Positions 35,489 through 44,390 of a DNA stretch of 64,000 nucleotides are shown here, one piece after another. The notes beneath the pieces were generated by a model that worked only from the letters and a program-made list of their open reading frames with translations, was not told the DNA's origin and did not search any database. The DNA lies in the NCBI GenBank assembly GCA_022072455.1, contig JAJVHY010000024.1, positions 62,001 through 126,000 of the forward strand, written 5' to 3'. The DNA comes from Verrucomicrobiia bacterium (GTDB lineage Bacteria; Verrucomicrobiota; Verrucomicrobiia; Palsa-1439). Made by a program: the position numbers and the translations under genes. Each line of letters starts with the position of its first letter. Position 1 is the stretch's first letter.

Positions 35489-36643
35489 TCACACCCGGAA
35501 TTCCGCGTTCGGCTTGTTCCAGATGATGCGAACCGCCCAAATTGTGTTGTCGCTCCCATACTTTTCACAACCAATCGGCTGCATCCATTCCGCCACAAAC
35601 ATCCAGGTTTCATTCGCGCTGACATGCGTCACCGAAAAATTACCGGTGCGGGCGCCGCGATTCGGTGTCAACTCGCATTCGGTCTCGCGCAACACCACGA
35701 GCCGGTCGGGATCCACCTGCGCCATCATGACCGGCGCGCGATGGCGAAAGACATGGTCGTTATTCAACCCCCGGCGCGTGTAGACGAGGAATAAGCGCTC
35801 GTGATGGGTCACCCAATGTTGCTGGGTGTTGTAACTCCCCAGCTCGGTGCCGTCGTCAAATGTCCACGGTCGGGGTGCCGAAAAGTGCAGTCCGTCTGTT
35901 CCGCTGGCCACATACCCGCGCACGTCGTTGCGCATCGTGAGATAATACCGGCCTTGAAACCGGGTAATGGACGGTTCGCATAAACCGCGCGGCTCCGGCA
36001 CCGTCAACTCGCTCCCATGTTCCAGATAGCGCAGTTCCCGGCCATCGAACGCGCAGCGCATGACGGTCGTGCTCATGACTGCATGCCAGTTGTCGGAAAC
36101 CGGCTTGAACGAGAACGGGAGCAGGATCGTGCCATCCTCCAAATCATAGCGCTGTGCACAACCAGCGCCGGTATTGATGAAATCAGGGCGGTCGGGAAGG
36201 TTCACGATCGCCCACGGCGCCCACGTCCGCGCGCTGGCATCGTAGACGGAGTAGGTGCTTTGTCGGGCGGACGCGATGATCGGATGTTTGTCGTCGTGAT
36301 ACCGGACCGTGTGGCCGGTCGTCAGCAGTTTGCCGGTTGCGGCGTGCCAGCCGGGCGTCATGTCGCAGATCCCGACTTCAACACCAGTGGATTCAGGGCG
36401 GCGGCCAAGTTGCGCGGAATGATCGACCGGCCCGGCCCACGTCGCGCCGAGATCTGCCGAACGCCATTCACTCAAGCCGTAGAAAACATCGGAGCCGGTC
36501 AAGAGCAGTGGTTGCGCCGTGACGACAACGACCGGCGGCTGGTCACCGACTGCCGGTAAGGCACCGCCACGGGCTTGTACCCAACAAGTCTTCCCGTCAA
36601 ATCCGCGACGGACCACGCACCGCTGAATCCGAAACCCGCTCAA
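35489..36643 (-). CDS. Sialidase/BNR-like beta-propeller protein
   Basis: 384 residues without an obvious signal peptide. Recurring beta-propeller strands and Asp-box-like turns ([23 protein letters not shown]) and conserved arginine and tyrosine positions ([17 protein letters not shown]) resemble the six-bladed exo-sialidase superfamily. Whether it is a true sialidase is doubtful; many relatives act on other sugars. Its start codon is TTG, overlapping the ahcY stop (TTGA), which suggests coupled translation after ahcY. Confidence 0.65.
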   Translation of the reverse strand: MSGFRIQRCVVRRGFDGKTCWVQARGGALPAVGDQPPVVVVTAQPLLLTGSDVFYGLSEWRSADLGATWAGPVDHSAQLGRRPESTGVEVGICDMTPGWHAATGKLLTTGHTVRYHDDKHPIIASARQSTYSVYDASARTWAPWAIVNLPDRPDFINTGAGCAQRYDLEDGTILLPFSFKPVSDNWHAVMSTTVMRCAFDGRELRYLEHGSELTVPEPRGLCEPSITRFQGRYYLTMRNDVRGYVASGTDGLHFSAPRPWTFDDGTELGSYNTQQHWVTHHERLFLVYTRRGLNNDHVFRHRAPVMMAQVDPDRLVVLRETECELTPNRGARTGNFSVTHVSANETWMFVAEWMQPIGCEKYGSDNTIWAVRIIWNKPNAEFRV

Positions 36644-38109
36644 TACCGGTAATGCTCCGGCTTGTAGGGGCCATCGACCGGTACGCCGAGATAGTCAGCT
36701 TGCGCTTTCGTGAGCTTGGTGAGCTTCACGCCGATCTTTTCGAGGTGCAGCCGTGCGACTTCTTCATCGAGCTTCTTGGGCAACCGGTACACGCCGATTT
36801 TGTTTGTCTCGCGGTTCTTCCACAAATCCAACTGCGCGAGGCATTGGTTGGTGAAACTGTTGGACATCACGAAGCTCGGATGGCCGGTCGCGCAACCCAG
36901 GTTCACAAGCCGGCCTTCGGCGAGCATGTAGATGCTGTTGCCGGAGGGGAAGGTGTACTTGTCCACTTGCGGCTTGATGTTCAGCTTCTTCACGCCGGGC
37001 GCTTTGTTGAGCCGGTCGACCTGAATCTCGTTGTCGAAGTGGCCGATGTTGCAGACGATGGCTTGGTCTTTCATCTTCGCCATGTGTTCGAGCGTGATGA
37101 TGTCCTTGTTGCCCGTGGTCGTGACGTAGAGGTCGGCGGTGCCGAGGGTGTCTTCGACGGTGGTGACTTCAAAACCTTCCATCGCGGCCTGCAAGGCGTT
37201 GATCGGATCAATCTCGGTAACAATGACGCGGGCGCCGAATCCACGCAGCGAGTGCGCGCTGCCTTTGCCGACATCGCCATACCCGCACACGCAGGCAACT
37301 TTACCGGCAACCATCACGTCGGTCGCGCGTTTGATGCCGTCGGCGAGGGACTCCCGGCAACCGTAGAGATTGTCGAATTTCGATTTCGTGACGGAATCGT
37401 TCACGTTGATGGCCGGCACGAGCAGCTTGCCGGCTTCGAGCATCTGGTAGAGGCGATGTACGCCGGTCGTGGTTTCTTCGGAGACGCCTTTCCAATCCTT
37501 GACGACGGTATGCCAGAAACCGGGGCGTTCCTTGGCGACGCGCTTAAGTAAATTCTTGATCACCGCGACTTCGTGGTTGTCGCTGGGGGTGTTGACCCAG
37601 TTGTCGCCGTTTTCGAGTTCATAGCCTTTGTGAATGAGCAACGTCGCGTCACCGCCGTCGTCCACAATGAGCTGCGGACCTTTCTGGCCGGGGAAGGTGA
37701 GGGCGCAGAGCGTCAAATCCCAGTACTCTTCCAACGTCTCGCCTTTCCACGCGAACACCGGGATGCCGGCTTTCGCGATGGCGGCCGCGGCATGGTCTTG
37801 CGTGGAGAAGATGTTGCAGCTCGCCCAGCGCACCGACGCGCCGAGTTCCGCGAGGGTCTCAATGAGGATCGCCGTCTCGATGGTCATGTGCAGCGACCCG
37901 GTAATGCGGACGCCTTTGAGCGGTTTGCTGGGGCCGTACTTCTTGCGAATCGCCATCAGCCCTGGCATTTCGTGTTCGGAAACTTGGATAGTCTTGCGGC
38001 CCCATTCGGCCAGTGAAAGATCGCGGACTTTGAAATCGCCTTTGGCGGCACCGTTGCCATTGGTTTTCGCGAGCTTGGCGCGGGCCGGAGGAAGTTTGAT
38101 GGTTGCCAT
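36640..38109 (-). CDS. ahcY: Adenosylhomocysteinase
   Basis: 489 residues. It splits S-adenosylhomocysteine into adenosine and homocysteine, clearing the inhibitor of methyltransferases and feeding the methyl cycle. Substrate and NAD motifs are clear: [41 protein letters not shown], the NAD glycine loop [16 protein letters not shown], and the C-terminal KPEHYRY that reaches into the neighbouring subunit. Start 38109 has an AGGAG ribosome-binding site six bases upstream. No S-adenosylhomocysteine riboswitch is evident in the 79 bases upstream. Confidence 0.96.
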   Translation of the reverse strand: MATIKLPPARAKLAKTNGNGAAKGDFKVRDLSLAEWGRKTIQVSEHEMPGLMAIRKKYGPSKPLKGVRITGSLHMTIETAILIETLAELGASVRWASCNIFSTQDHAAAAIAKAGIPVFAWKGETLEEYWDLTLCALTFPGQKGPQLIVDDGGDATLLIHKGYELENGDNWVNTPSDNHEVAVIKNLLKRVAKERPGFWHTVVKDWKGVSEETTTGVHRLYQMLEAGKLLVPAINVNDSVTKSKFDNLYGCRESLADGIKRATDVMVAGKVACVCGYGDVGKGSAHSLRGFGARVIVTEIDPINALQAAMEGFEVTTVEDTLGTADLYVTTTGNKDIITLEHMAKMKDQAIVCNIGHFDNEIQVDRLNKAPGVKKLNIKPQVDKYTFPSGNSIYMLAEGRLVNLGCATGHPSFVMSNSFTNQCLAQLDLWKNRETNKIGVYRLPKKLDEEVARLHLEKIGVKLTKLTKAQADYLGVPVDGPYKPEHYRY

Positions 38110-38188
38110 GGTTGTCTCCTGAATGGTTCGGTTAAAGGTCGCGCACAGTAGTCATGAAAAGTGGGCAAATCAAATGAAAATTGGCTGG

Positions 38189-39295
38189 CTATTTCTTCCA
38201 CACATAACGGTTCCAAATGGCGCGCAACGCAGCGGCCAGCGGAATCGCCAAAATTCCTCCGACGATGCCGCCGAGCAGGGCGGTACCCACTAATACCGCG
38301 ATGATCACTGCTACCGGATGCAAGCCCACCCGGGTGCCGATGATGCGCGGTGAGAGGACGAATCCCTCAATCGCCTGCACCGCACCGAATATCGCCAAGA
38401 CCAAGACCGGATGCAGCCAGTCGCCAAACTGCAATGCCGCCAGCGCCAACGCGATCACCAGACTGACCGCCGAGCCCAGATACGGAATAATCCCCAGTAC
38501 CGCCGCCAACACCCCCAGCAATACCGCATAGTTCAACCCCAACACCCCAAACCCAATCGTCAGCAACACGCCGACCCCCAGTGCCACCAATACCTGCCCG
38601 CGGAAGAAAACGATCAGCGCATCATTGATCGCCGTCAGCACAAACACGACCTCCTCTTTGATGCGCGATTTCTGCAACGGCAGAAATTCGGTCCACCGCG
38701 CTTGAATGTCCGCCTTGTGCGCCAAAAAGTAGAACAGGTAAAACGGCACCAACACCATGCCGATCACCATCCCCAAACCCGACATCAATCCGCCCAGGCG
38801 TTCCAGCAACCACGTCCCGATGGCCGGCGCCGTCTCCGCCAACCACGTCCGCACCCGGTCGCCCGTCGCCGACTCCCAGGTCTCCCGCGCCCGCAATCCC
38901 CACGGCGACTGCGCGAGCCATTCGCTGACGCTGGTCCGCACCTGCGTGACATAATCCGGCACGCGCGCCGCCAGTTGCGTGGTTTCGACAACCAACCGCG
39001 GCACCACCAATCCCACCACCAGCACCGCCGCCGCCGCCAAGAAAATGAACACCCACCATATCGCGCGTTGCCGGGACATCTTCCGTTGCACCAACCAATC
39101 CACGACCGGGTCGAGCACATACGCGACGATGCCGGCCAGCGCCAACGGCACCAGCACCGCGGCGAGTTGATTGAGCAACCACCCCAGCGCCCAGAGGATA
39201 AAGCCGGTCGCCGCCAACAACACCGCCACCGCCAACGTCGTCGCCGCTGTCCACAGCAACCGCGCCTGTTTTTCGCTCGGAGGAGGAAGAATCAT
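38189..39295 (-). CDS. AI-2E family transporter (membrane permease-like)
   Basis: 368 residues from MILPPPSEKQ at 39295. It has about eight hydrophobic helices: two at the N-terminus (TTLAVAVLLAATGFILW, LAAVLVPLALAGIVAYVLDP), a soluble periplasmic loop, and a C-terminal block including VLVALGVGVLLTIGFGVLG. AI-2E family proteins were named for autoinducer-2 export, but members also act as ion antiporters, so no substrate is claimed. The first 14 codons of the longer frame (from 39337) look non-coding. Divergent from the amidohydrolase gene. Confidence 0.85.
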   Translation of the reverse strand: MILPPPSEKQARLLWTAATTLAVAVLLAATGFILWALGWLLNQLAAVLVPLALAGIVAYVLDPVVDWLVQRKMSRQRAIWWVFIFLAAAAVLVVGLVVPRLVVETTQLAARVPDYVTQVRTSVSEWLAQSPWGLRARETWESATGDRVRTWLAETAPAIGTWLLERLGGLMSGLGMVIGMVLVPFYLFYFLAHKADIQARWTEFLPLQKSRIKEEVVFVLTAINDALIVFFRGQVLVALGVGVLLTIGFGVLGLNYAVLLGVLAAVLGIIPYLGSAVSLVIALALAALQFGDWLHPVLVLAIFGAVQAIEGFVLSPRIIGTRVGLHPVAVIIAVLVGTALLGGIVGGILAIPLAAALRAIWNRYVWKK

Positions 39296-39398
39296 CCCGA
39301 AAAGATGTAGCAGGCCGACCGCTGACCGGCGATGCAATTTTCGGGCGAGTGCGATTCGTGGTTGTCCTGCGCCAGAACCCTCGCGTACAAATTGCCGG

Positions 39399-40367
39399 GT
39401 GACTCAACTCATTGACATGCACGTTCACATCGTCGGCAACGGCGCGCGCGGCTCGGGGTGCTGGTTGCGGCCGACGGGCTGGTATTCGCTGCTCGGCCGG
39501 TTTATGTGCCACCATATCGGGTTGAAAGTCCGCACCTTTGCCGACCCGGATTTTGACGAGCGATATCTCGCCCGTTTGCTCGAATTGCTCCGCGCGTCCT
39601 CGCTGCAACAGGCGGTCATTCTTGCCAACGATCAGGTCTATCACGCCGATGGCCGCCTGATGGAGGGGGCCGGGACGTTTTATGTGCCGAACGATTACGT
39701 GCTCAAGCTGGCGCACCAGCACCCGGAATTCTTGCCGGCGTGCTCGATTCACCCGGCGCGACCGGATGCGTTGGAGGAGTTGGAGCGTTGTGTGGCCGGT
39801 GGCGCGGTGCTGATGAAGTGTCTGCCGAACTGCCACAACATTGACGGCAACGACCCGCGTTACCGGAAATTCTGGGAGCGGATGGCGGCGCTCAAGTTGC
39901 CCTTGCTGGCGCATACCGGCGGGGAGCATACGTTGCAGATCATCGAACCGAAATACGCCGACCCGCGCGTCTTGACCTTGCCGCTGGAATGTGGCGTGAC
40001 CTGCATCGCGGCGCATTGCGGGGGCCGGGGATTTGTTGACCCGGAATATTTTCACGTCTTTGCTGGGATGTTAAGCCGGTACCCGAATCTGTACGGCGAC
40101 ATCAGTGCGTTCAACATCCCGATTCGGAGTCAGCATTTCCGGGAATGTCTTCAGCTGGAGCGACTCGTTCACGGCAGCGATTATCCGGTGCCGGTGTTCG
40201 CGCATTGGGCGTGGCTGCGCGGGTTGCTCGATTGGGAGCAGTTCCGGCAGTGCCAACGGATCGCGAATCCCATTGAACGCGATTATCAGATCAAACGCGC
40301 GATTGGATTTTCGGAGGATGTGTTTACGCGCGTTGGTGGATTGTTCCCGGCCAAACCCTCACCCTGA
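39399..40367 (+). CDS. Amidohydrolase-superfamily protein
   Basis: 322 residues from a GTG start (TQLIDMHVHIVG); ATG at 39417 is an alternative. The HxH metal motif lies in DMHVH, with later metal and catalytic candidates in PLLAHTGGEH, CIAAHCGG and LVHGSDYPVP, the pattern of the amidohydrolase TIM barrel (decarboxylase or lactone-hydrolase-like subgroup). Substrate not identifiable. The stop codon falls inside a dispersed hairpin repeat that also encodes the last residues (KPSP). Confidence 0.8.
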   Translation: MTQLIDMHVHIVGNGARGSGCWLRPTGWYSLLGRFMCHHIGLKVRTFADPDFDERYLARLLELLRASSLQQAVILANDQVYHADGRLMEGAGTFYVPNDYVLKLAHQHPEFLPACSIHPARPDALEELERCVAGGAVLMKCLPNCHNIDGNDPRYRKFWERMAALKLPLLAHTGGEHTLQIIEPKYADPRVLTLPLECGVTCIAAHCGGRGFVDPEYFHVFAGMLSRYPNLYGDISAFNIPIRSQHFRECLQLERLVHGSDYPVPVFAHWAWLRGLLDWEQFRQCQRIANPIERDYQIKRAIGFSEDVFTRVGGLFPAKPSP

Positions 40368-40414
40368 CGTTTTGGTCTCCTCTCCCGCTGGCGGGAGAGG
40401 ATTAAGGCGAGGGG
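40356..40414. repeat. Dispersed hairpin repeat at the 3' end of the amidohydrolase gene
   Basis: Inner palindrome CCTCTCCCGC (40379-40388) and GCGGGAGAGG (40391-40400) separated by two bases, with outer CCCTCACCC and GGCGAGGGG segments. This is a widespread type of intergenic repeat. It covers the stop codon of the upstream gene and could act as a transcription stop, though no T-run follows. Confidence 0.6.
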
Positions 40415-40586
40415 CAGCGGCCGACTTTTCTGTGATATGTCGCGCGACCGCATGCAACGAGCTAATCACGGCGGAGCGTAGCTAGCCGAGTTGCCGGACC
40501 GCCTGCTGTTTCACGTGGCAAAAGCAGAATTGCAAACGCGGTCTTCCGCAACTATCGCCGTTGTTGTTCTTGCTGGCGACGAACGT

Positions 40587-41171
40587 TCAAGGTGAGCCGC
40601 GAGCGCCCGGCAGCGCGCGAGTTGGCTCAACCGAATTGATGGGCGCATTCACGTCCCGCTTCGGTGCAATCTCCACCCAATATACTTGATAATCCTTCTC
40701 CCAATCATCCCCGAACGTTGGAAGCTGCGCTTCAACGGGCAGGAACGCTGCGGTCCGGAGGAAAGTGATGTTGTAACGTGGGCTCAGCTGCAAGCTCTGC
40801 TCGATGAACAGTGGTAGCCTTGGCGGACTGGGAAGCGGTTTGGCGGCTGAGTTCAACTGTAGGCCCACCGAGAATTCGGCTCGTTGGCTATCACCTGGCG
40901 AAATGAAGGAGAAAGCAATGGCGGATGGCGCTCCGCGGAGACGTACCAAGTCGATGCCGATGTCCTTGGAAACCTTACCGAGAGCGCTGGGGTATTTGAC
41001 CGACTTCAGCTTATGGGAGAACAACACAGCCTCATCGTCTGTGTAGAGTCGTCTAGGGGCCCTAATCTGGAGTTCGGTTTTCGCAACAGCACTGAACTCG
41101 TTCGTGGCAGCGCTCGTGAAGCGCGGAATGCATAGCAGTGCAGCGAACAAGTAAAAATGTGCGCTTCTCAT
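40587..41171 (-). CDS. Secreted hypothetical protein
   Basis: About 194 residues from MRSAHFYLFAALLCIPRFTSA at 41171, a signal peptide. The mature part is a single small domain with no recognised family (DYQVYWVEIAPKRD near the end). The last residues (SVEPTRALPGARGSP) look like translated repeat DNA rather than protein-derived sequence, and the stop sits within it. The lower GC content and the repeat-rich surroundings suggest an accessory gene. Confidence 0.5.
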   Translation of the reverse strand: MRSAHFYLFAALLCIPRFTSAATNEFSAVAKTELQIRAPRRLYTDDEAVLFSHKLKSVKYPSALGKVSKDIGIDLVRLRGAPSAIAFSFISPGDSQRAEFSVGLQLNSAAKPLPSPPRLPLFIEQSLQLSPRYNITFLRTAAFLPVEAQLPTFGDDWEKDYQVYWVEIAPKRDVNAPINSVEPTRALPGARGSP

Positions 41172-41576
41172 TTGGCCCAACATTAGTATTAGCACTAACT
41201 CAGCGGAGTATGCCGGTGATGTTGAAGGGCTGTCTTCACGGCCAAAGTGTAGAACTGGCTTCCCATCGCGTCAATCGCCTTCACAGGCATTTGCGTGTCT
41301 GCTTCGAGTCGGATTCGATTCCGCCTGTCACCGCTCTGTCGGCGGTTCTCATCAATGAGTGCGCTGCGATAGTCCAGCGGTTCAACTCGAAGCTTTGGTC
41401 AAACAGGACAGGCGTGACGCCTGTTCCAAAACATGATAACTCGTAGCCGCACCGTTGCCGGGCACGGCGTCTCGTCCGACTCGGCTTACGGGTGCGTGGA
41501 ATGGATCCGTCGATAACGCAGGCGTAAAGCCTGCGGCTACAGTTTTGGGATGGGTTCTAAGTGGATAACGCAGGCG
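41172..41576. other. Repeat-rich intergenic region
   Basis: About 400 bases without a supported gene. It holds a palindrome at 41408-41424 (ACAGGCGTGACGCCTGT), the 21-base unit at 41467-41487 shared with 21335-21355, and two near-identical 29-base hairpin units at 41512-41540 and 41564-41592. TTTTGGGATGGGTTCT (41542-41557) also occurs at 23029-23044. Confidence 0.6.
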
Positions 41577-41592
41577 TTAAGCCTGCGGCAAC
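41512..41592. repeat. Two direct copies of a 29-base hairpin repeat
   Basis: Copies at 41512-41540 and 41564-41592 share 27 of 29 bases (GATAACGCAGGCG...AAGCCTGCGGC). Each contains a CGCAGGC/GCCTGCG palindrome. The second copy contains the tsaB stop codon (41577-41579), so the last codons of tsaB are repeat-derived. Confidence 0.75.
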
Positions 41593-42236
41593 TTGTTTTT
41601 GGGAGAGGAAGGCGAGGGGGCGACTTTTTTGTATTCTGTCTCGCGGAGATAGATCGGCTCCAGCGGTAACTGTGAAGCGCGGTGCCGGCCAAGCCAACCC
41701 AAAGCCGCCGCGCTGGGGAACACCGGCTCGTGGCAGATCGTCGCGAAGCCGCCGAAGGTTTCGCGGAGCGCGTCTCGGTATTTTTCCATCTCGGCGCTGA
41801 TGAACCAAATCGGGTTGTGGATTTCGATTTCCTCCAGCGCGCCCAGCCGGCAGGGGTGGGTGGGGTTGGCGTTCCGGTCGTAGAGCGCGAAATAGACTTC
41901 GTCGCGACGCGCGTCGGCCAGGACGCAGATCTGCGGGCAATCGCGCGGTAGGTGCGGGAGCGCGGTCAACGCGAGTGCATCGAAGCTGCTGATGGCTTTG
42001 ACCGGTAATCGTCCCGGCAAGGCGAGGCCTTTGGCAGCGGCAATGCCGGCACGGATACCGGTGAAGGAACCGGGGCCGACGCCGACGACGATGGATTCAA
42101 ACTGGCCGGGGTTGAGTTTTTCGAGCGCGGGGAACAGGCCGTCGCGGCCGAAGTGTTCTTCGCCGACGGGCCGGTCGTCGTGGAGGACGGCGACAGCACC
42201 GCGCGTGGTGGAGGTGTCGATGGCGAGGGTGATCAT
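41577..42236 (-). CDS. tsaB: tRNA t6A biosynthesis protein TsaB
   Basis: 219 residues, an ASKHA-fold partner of TsaD needed for threonylcarbamoyl modification of A37 in ANN-decoding tRNAs. MITLAIDTSTTRGAVAVL at the N-terminus and VGVGPGSFTGIRAGIAAAKGLA are diagnostic. The C-terminal ten or so residues (SPKNKLPQA) end within a dispersed repeat, probably replacing the native terminus. The start at 42236 overlaps the stop of tsaE (ATGA). Confidence 0.93.
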   Translation of the reverse strand: MITLAIDTSTTRGAVAVLHDDRPVGEEHFGRDGLFPALEKLNPGQFESIVVGVGPGSFTGIRAGIAAAKGLALPGRLPVKAISSFDALALTALPHLPRDCPQICVLADARRDEVYFALYDRNANPTHPCRLGALEEIEIHNPIWFISAEMEKYRDALRETFGGFATICHEPVFPSAAALGWLGRHRASQLPLEPIYLRETEYKKVAPSPSSPKNKLPQA

Positions 42237-42625
42237 TCGACCTCGATCTGCCGGGTGGTGTCGTCCACGACGGTAAGACGAATGTGCTTGGTGTGGGCCG
42301 GCAGGAGTGCGGCGCACCGGTCAGCCCATTCGATGACGGTGATCCACGGGGCGTCGAGATAATCTTCGAGGCCGATACCGGCGGCGGAGTCCAGACGGTA
42401 GAGGTCGACGTGCGCCAGCGGCGGGTATTCGTGGATGAGGGTGAAGGTGGGGCTGGTGACGGCTTGGGTGATGCCGAGGCCGGCGGCGATGCCTTTGACG
42501 AGACAGGTTTTGCCGGCCCCGAGGTCGCCGCTGAGGGCGAGGACGTCACCAGGCTTCAACGTGGCGGCGAGTTGCCGGCCGAACTGGAGGGTGTCAGCGG
42601 CGCTGTGCGAAATGATCGTAGCCAT
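42233..42625 (-). CDS. tsaE: tRNA t6A biosynthesis ATPase TsaE
   Basis: 130 residues from MATIISHSAADTLQFG. TsaE is a small P-loop ATPase that cycles the TsaBD complex in tRNA t6A formation. Walker A is GDLGAGKTCLVKG; SPTFTLIHEYPPLAHVDLYR and VIEWADR are family signatures. The frame extends upstream to 42757, but that part lies over thiL in another frame. It overlaps thiL by 32 bases and tsaB by four, so the genes are translated as a unit. Confidence 0.93.
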   Translation of the reverse strand: MATIISHSAADTLQFGRQLAATLKPGDVLALSGDLGAGKTCLVKGIAAGLGITQAVTSPTFTLIHEYPPLAHVDLYRLDSAAGIGLEDYLDAPWITVIEWADRCAALLPAHTKHIRLTVVDDTTRQIEVE

Positions 42626-43421
42626 GGGCTTCGAGTGGTTGACCGTCGAGGAGGACGACCGGTTTTTTGATGACGCGGCCGATCTCGGAATATTTTTTGC
42701 GGAGCTTACCGGCGTGGCGGGGCGCGACGGTGAAAAGGAGTTCGAAGTCTTCGCCATCGGTCAACGCGCCCGGCAATTTCCCCGGAATTTTGGCGGAGTC
42801 GATGGCGAAGCCGACATGGCTGGATTCGACGAGCCGGTAGAGGTCGCTGGCAAGACCGTCGCTGATGTCCATCATCGCATGGGCGTACCGGGCGAGTTGC
42901 CGGCCTTCGCGGAGGCGCGGGGTGAAGGTGAGGTGTTTGCCGGAAGCGAATGAGCCACCGAGTTTGCCGGTCACAAAGACGATGTCGCCGGGTTTGGCGC
43001 CGGAACGGCGGACGGGTTTGGCGGCGTGGCCGAGGAGGGTGACGACGACGAATTGTTCGCGCCGGGTGTGGGCGGTGTCGCCGCCGACGATTTCACAGCC
43101 GAACTTTTTCGCGGCGGCATGGAGGCCGGTATAGAGTTGGCGAACCCAGCGGACTGGAGTAGCCGGGCGGAGGCCGAGGCTGACGACGGCGTAGCGCGGG
43201 GTGCCGCCCATGGCGGCGATGTCGCTGAGGTTGCGGGCCATGGCTTTCCAGCCGACTTGCCGGGCCGGGGTGGTGGGGAGAAAATGGATGCCTTCGATGA
43301 CCGGGTCGCAGGTGAGGAGGAGGCCGCCCGGCAGGACGGCGCAATCGTCGCCGGCCAGGGGGATTTTTTCCTGGAGTTGCCGGATGAGGCCGAATTCGCC
43401 AATGGCCTGGATCGTTTTCAT
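42594..43421 (-). CDS. thiL: Thiamine-monophosphate kinase
   Basis: 275 residues, slightly shorter than the usual 310-330. It phosphorylates thiamine monophosphate to the active diphosphate. Metal and ATP motifs are IPLAGDDCAVLPGG, CDPVIEGIHFL, ARNLSDIAAMGG, IVGGDTAH and MDISDGLASDL, all family hallmarks. Start ATG at 43421 (MKTIQAIGEFGLI) is in line with homologues and overlaps the CPBP protease gene by four bases (ATGA). Confidence 0.92.
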   Translation of the reverse strand: MKTIQAIGEFGLIRQLQEKIPLAGDDCAVLPGGLLLTCDPVIEGIHFLPTTPARQVGWKAMARNLSDIAAMGGTPRYAVVSLGLRPATPVRWVRQLYTGLHAAAKKFGCEIVGGDTAHTRREQFVVVTLLGHAAKPVRRSGAKPGDIVFVTGKLGGSFASGKHLTFTPRLREGRQLARYAHAMMDISDGLASDLYRLVESSHVGFAIDSAKIPGKLPGALTDGEDFELLFTVAPRHAGKLRKKYSEIGRVIKKPVVLLDGQPLEAHGYDHFAQRR

Positions 43422-44275
43422 GGGTGGGCGCGTTGGTGGAAGATTTGGGCGAGCATGACGGAATTGAAGACGGCATGCATGGTAATCGGCGCGAGGAGTG
43501 AGCCGGTGAGTTCGTAGGCGAAGGTCAGTCCAATGGCGAGGACGAAGAGCGGAAGGAAGGCGGGGGCGTGGAAGTGGGTGAGGGCGAAGGCAAGCGAAAC
43601 GAGCAGGAGCGCGGGGAGGGTGCCAAGGCGTTGTTTCAAGGCCGGGTAGGCGAAACCGCGAAAGAGGAATTCTTCGAAGATTGGGGCAAGGACAATGGCA
43701 AACAGGACGAGCAGGATGAGCAGGGGTTGGGAGTCGGTGTTGAGGATAAATTCGACAATCGGTTGTTGGCTCGGTTCGAGGCGGAAAAGCCGGTAGACGG
43801 CATTGGTGAGGAAGATGATGACGCCGACCGGCGGGAAGATCGCGAGGGCAAAAGCGGCGCCCCAAGCGACGGCTTTTCGGGCCGGGATTTTGTCGAAGCC
43901 GAGGGCCGGCCGCAGGGAGATTTGGCGGCGGCGAAAGTAGGTGTCGAAGCCGGCCAGCAGGGCAAGGCGGAGGATGAATTCGATGGGAATGATGAGCGGG
44001 GTGAGAGCGGCGATGTCGACTTGCCGGCGGATGGCGAGGGCGGTGTAGAAGGCGTTGCTGAAGAGGAAGAGGCCGGCGAAGGCGGCGATGCTGTAGCCGA
44101 GTTGGCGCATTCCCCACGGTTTGTCGTCCACGAGAAAGCGGGGGGCGGGCAGGAATCGGGCAATGATCAAGGCGTCACAGGCCAGGCCGAGCACGATCAG
44201 GACTGCCCCGGCCAGCAGCACGGGGTTGAGATCCAAGCTGGCGGTCGTGGTTGAAAGAATGAGTAGGCCGAACAT
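43418..44275 (-). CDS. CPBP-family intramembrane metalloprotease
   Basis: 285 residues with about eight membrane helices. The glutamate pair of the CPBP (Abi/Rce1-like) family lies in APIFEEFLFRGFAYPAL; the later histidines are in FALTHFHAPA and TMHAVFNSVML, as expected for the zinc site inside the membrane. The start at 44275 (MFGLLIL) fits; an earlier in-frame codon at 44338 adds 21 non-hydrophobic residues. Substrate unknown. First gene of the thiL-tsaE-tsaB string. Confidence 0.85.
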   Translation of the reverse strand: MFGLLILSTTTASLDLNPVLLAGAVLIVLGLACDALIIARFLPAPRFLVDDKPWGMRQLGYSIAAFAGLFLFSNAFYTALAIRRQVDIAALTPLIIPIEFILRLALLAGFDTYFRRRQISLRPALGFDKIPARKAVAWGAAFALAIFPPVGVIIFLTNAVYRLFRLEPSQQPIVEFILNTDSQPLLILLVLFAIVLAPIFEEFLFRGFAYPALKQRLGTLPALLLVSLAFALTHFHAPAFLPLFVLAIGLTFAYELTGSLLAPITMHAVFNSVMLAQIFHQRAHP

Positions 44276-44390
44276 TGGGAGTGTCAAATGACGGTGCGAC
44301 TTTATGGATGCTGGGAGGGATTGCAACCTCTTTGACACACGGAACCCGTTCGGCTAGTATCAGCGGCGGTAATTAAATGGAGAATATTTG

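Noticed and set aside
40356..40414. The hairpin as a simple terminator for the amidohydrolase gene
   Set aside because: No T-run follows, the stem has a two-base loop, and the pattern is that of a dispersed repeat; a terminator role is only possible.
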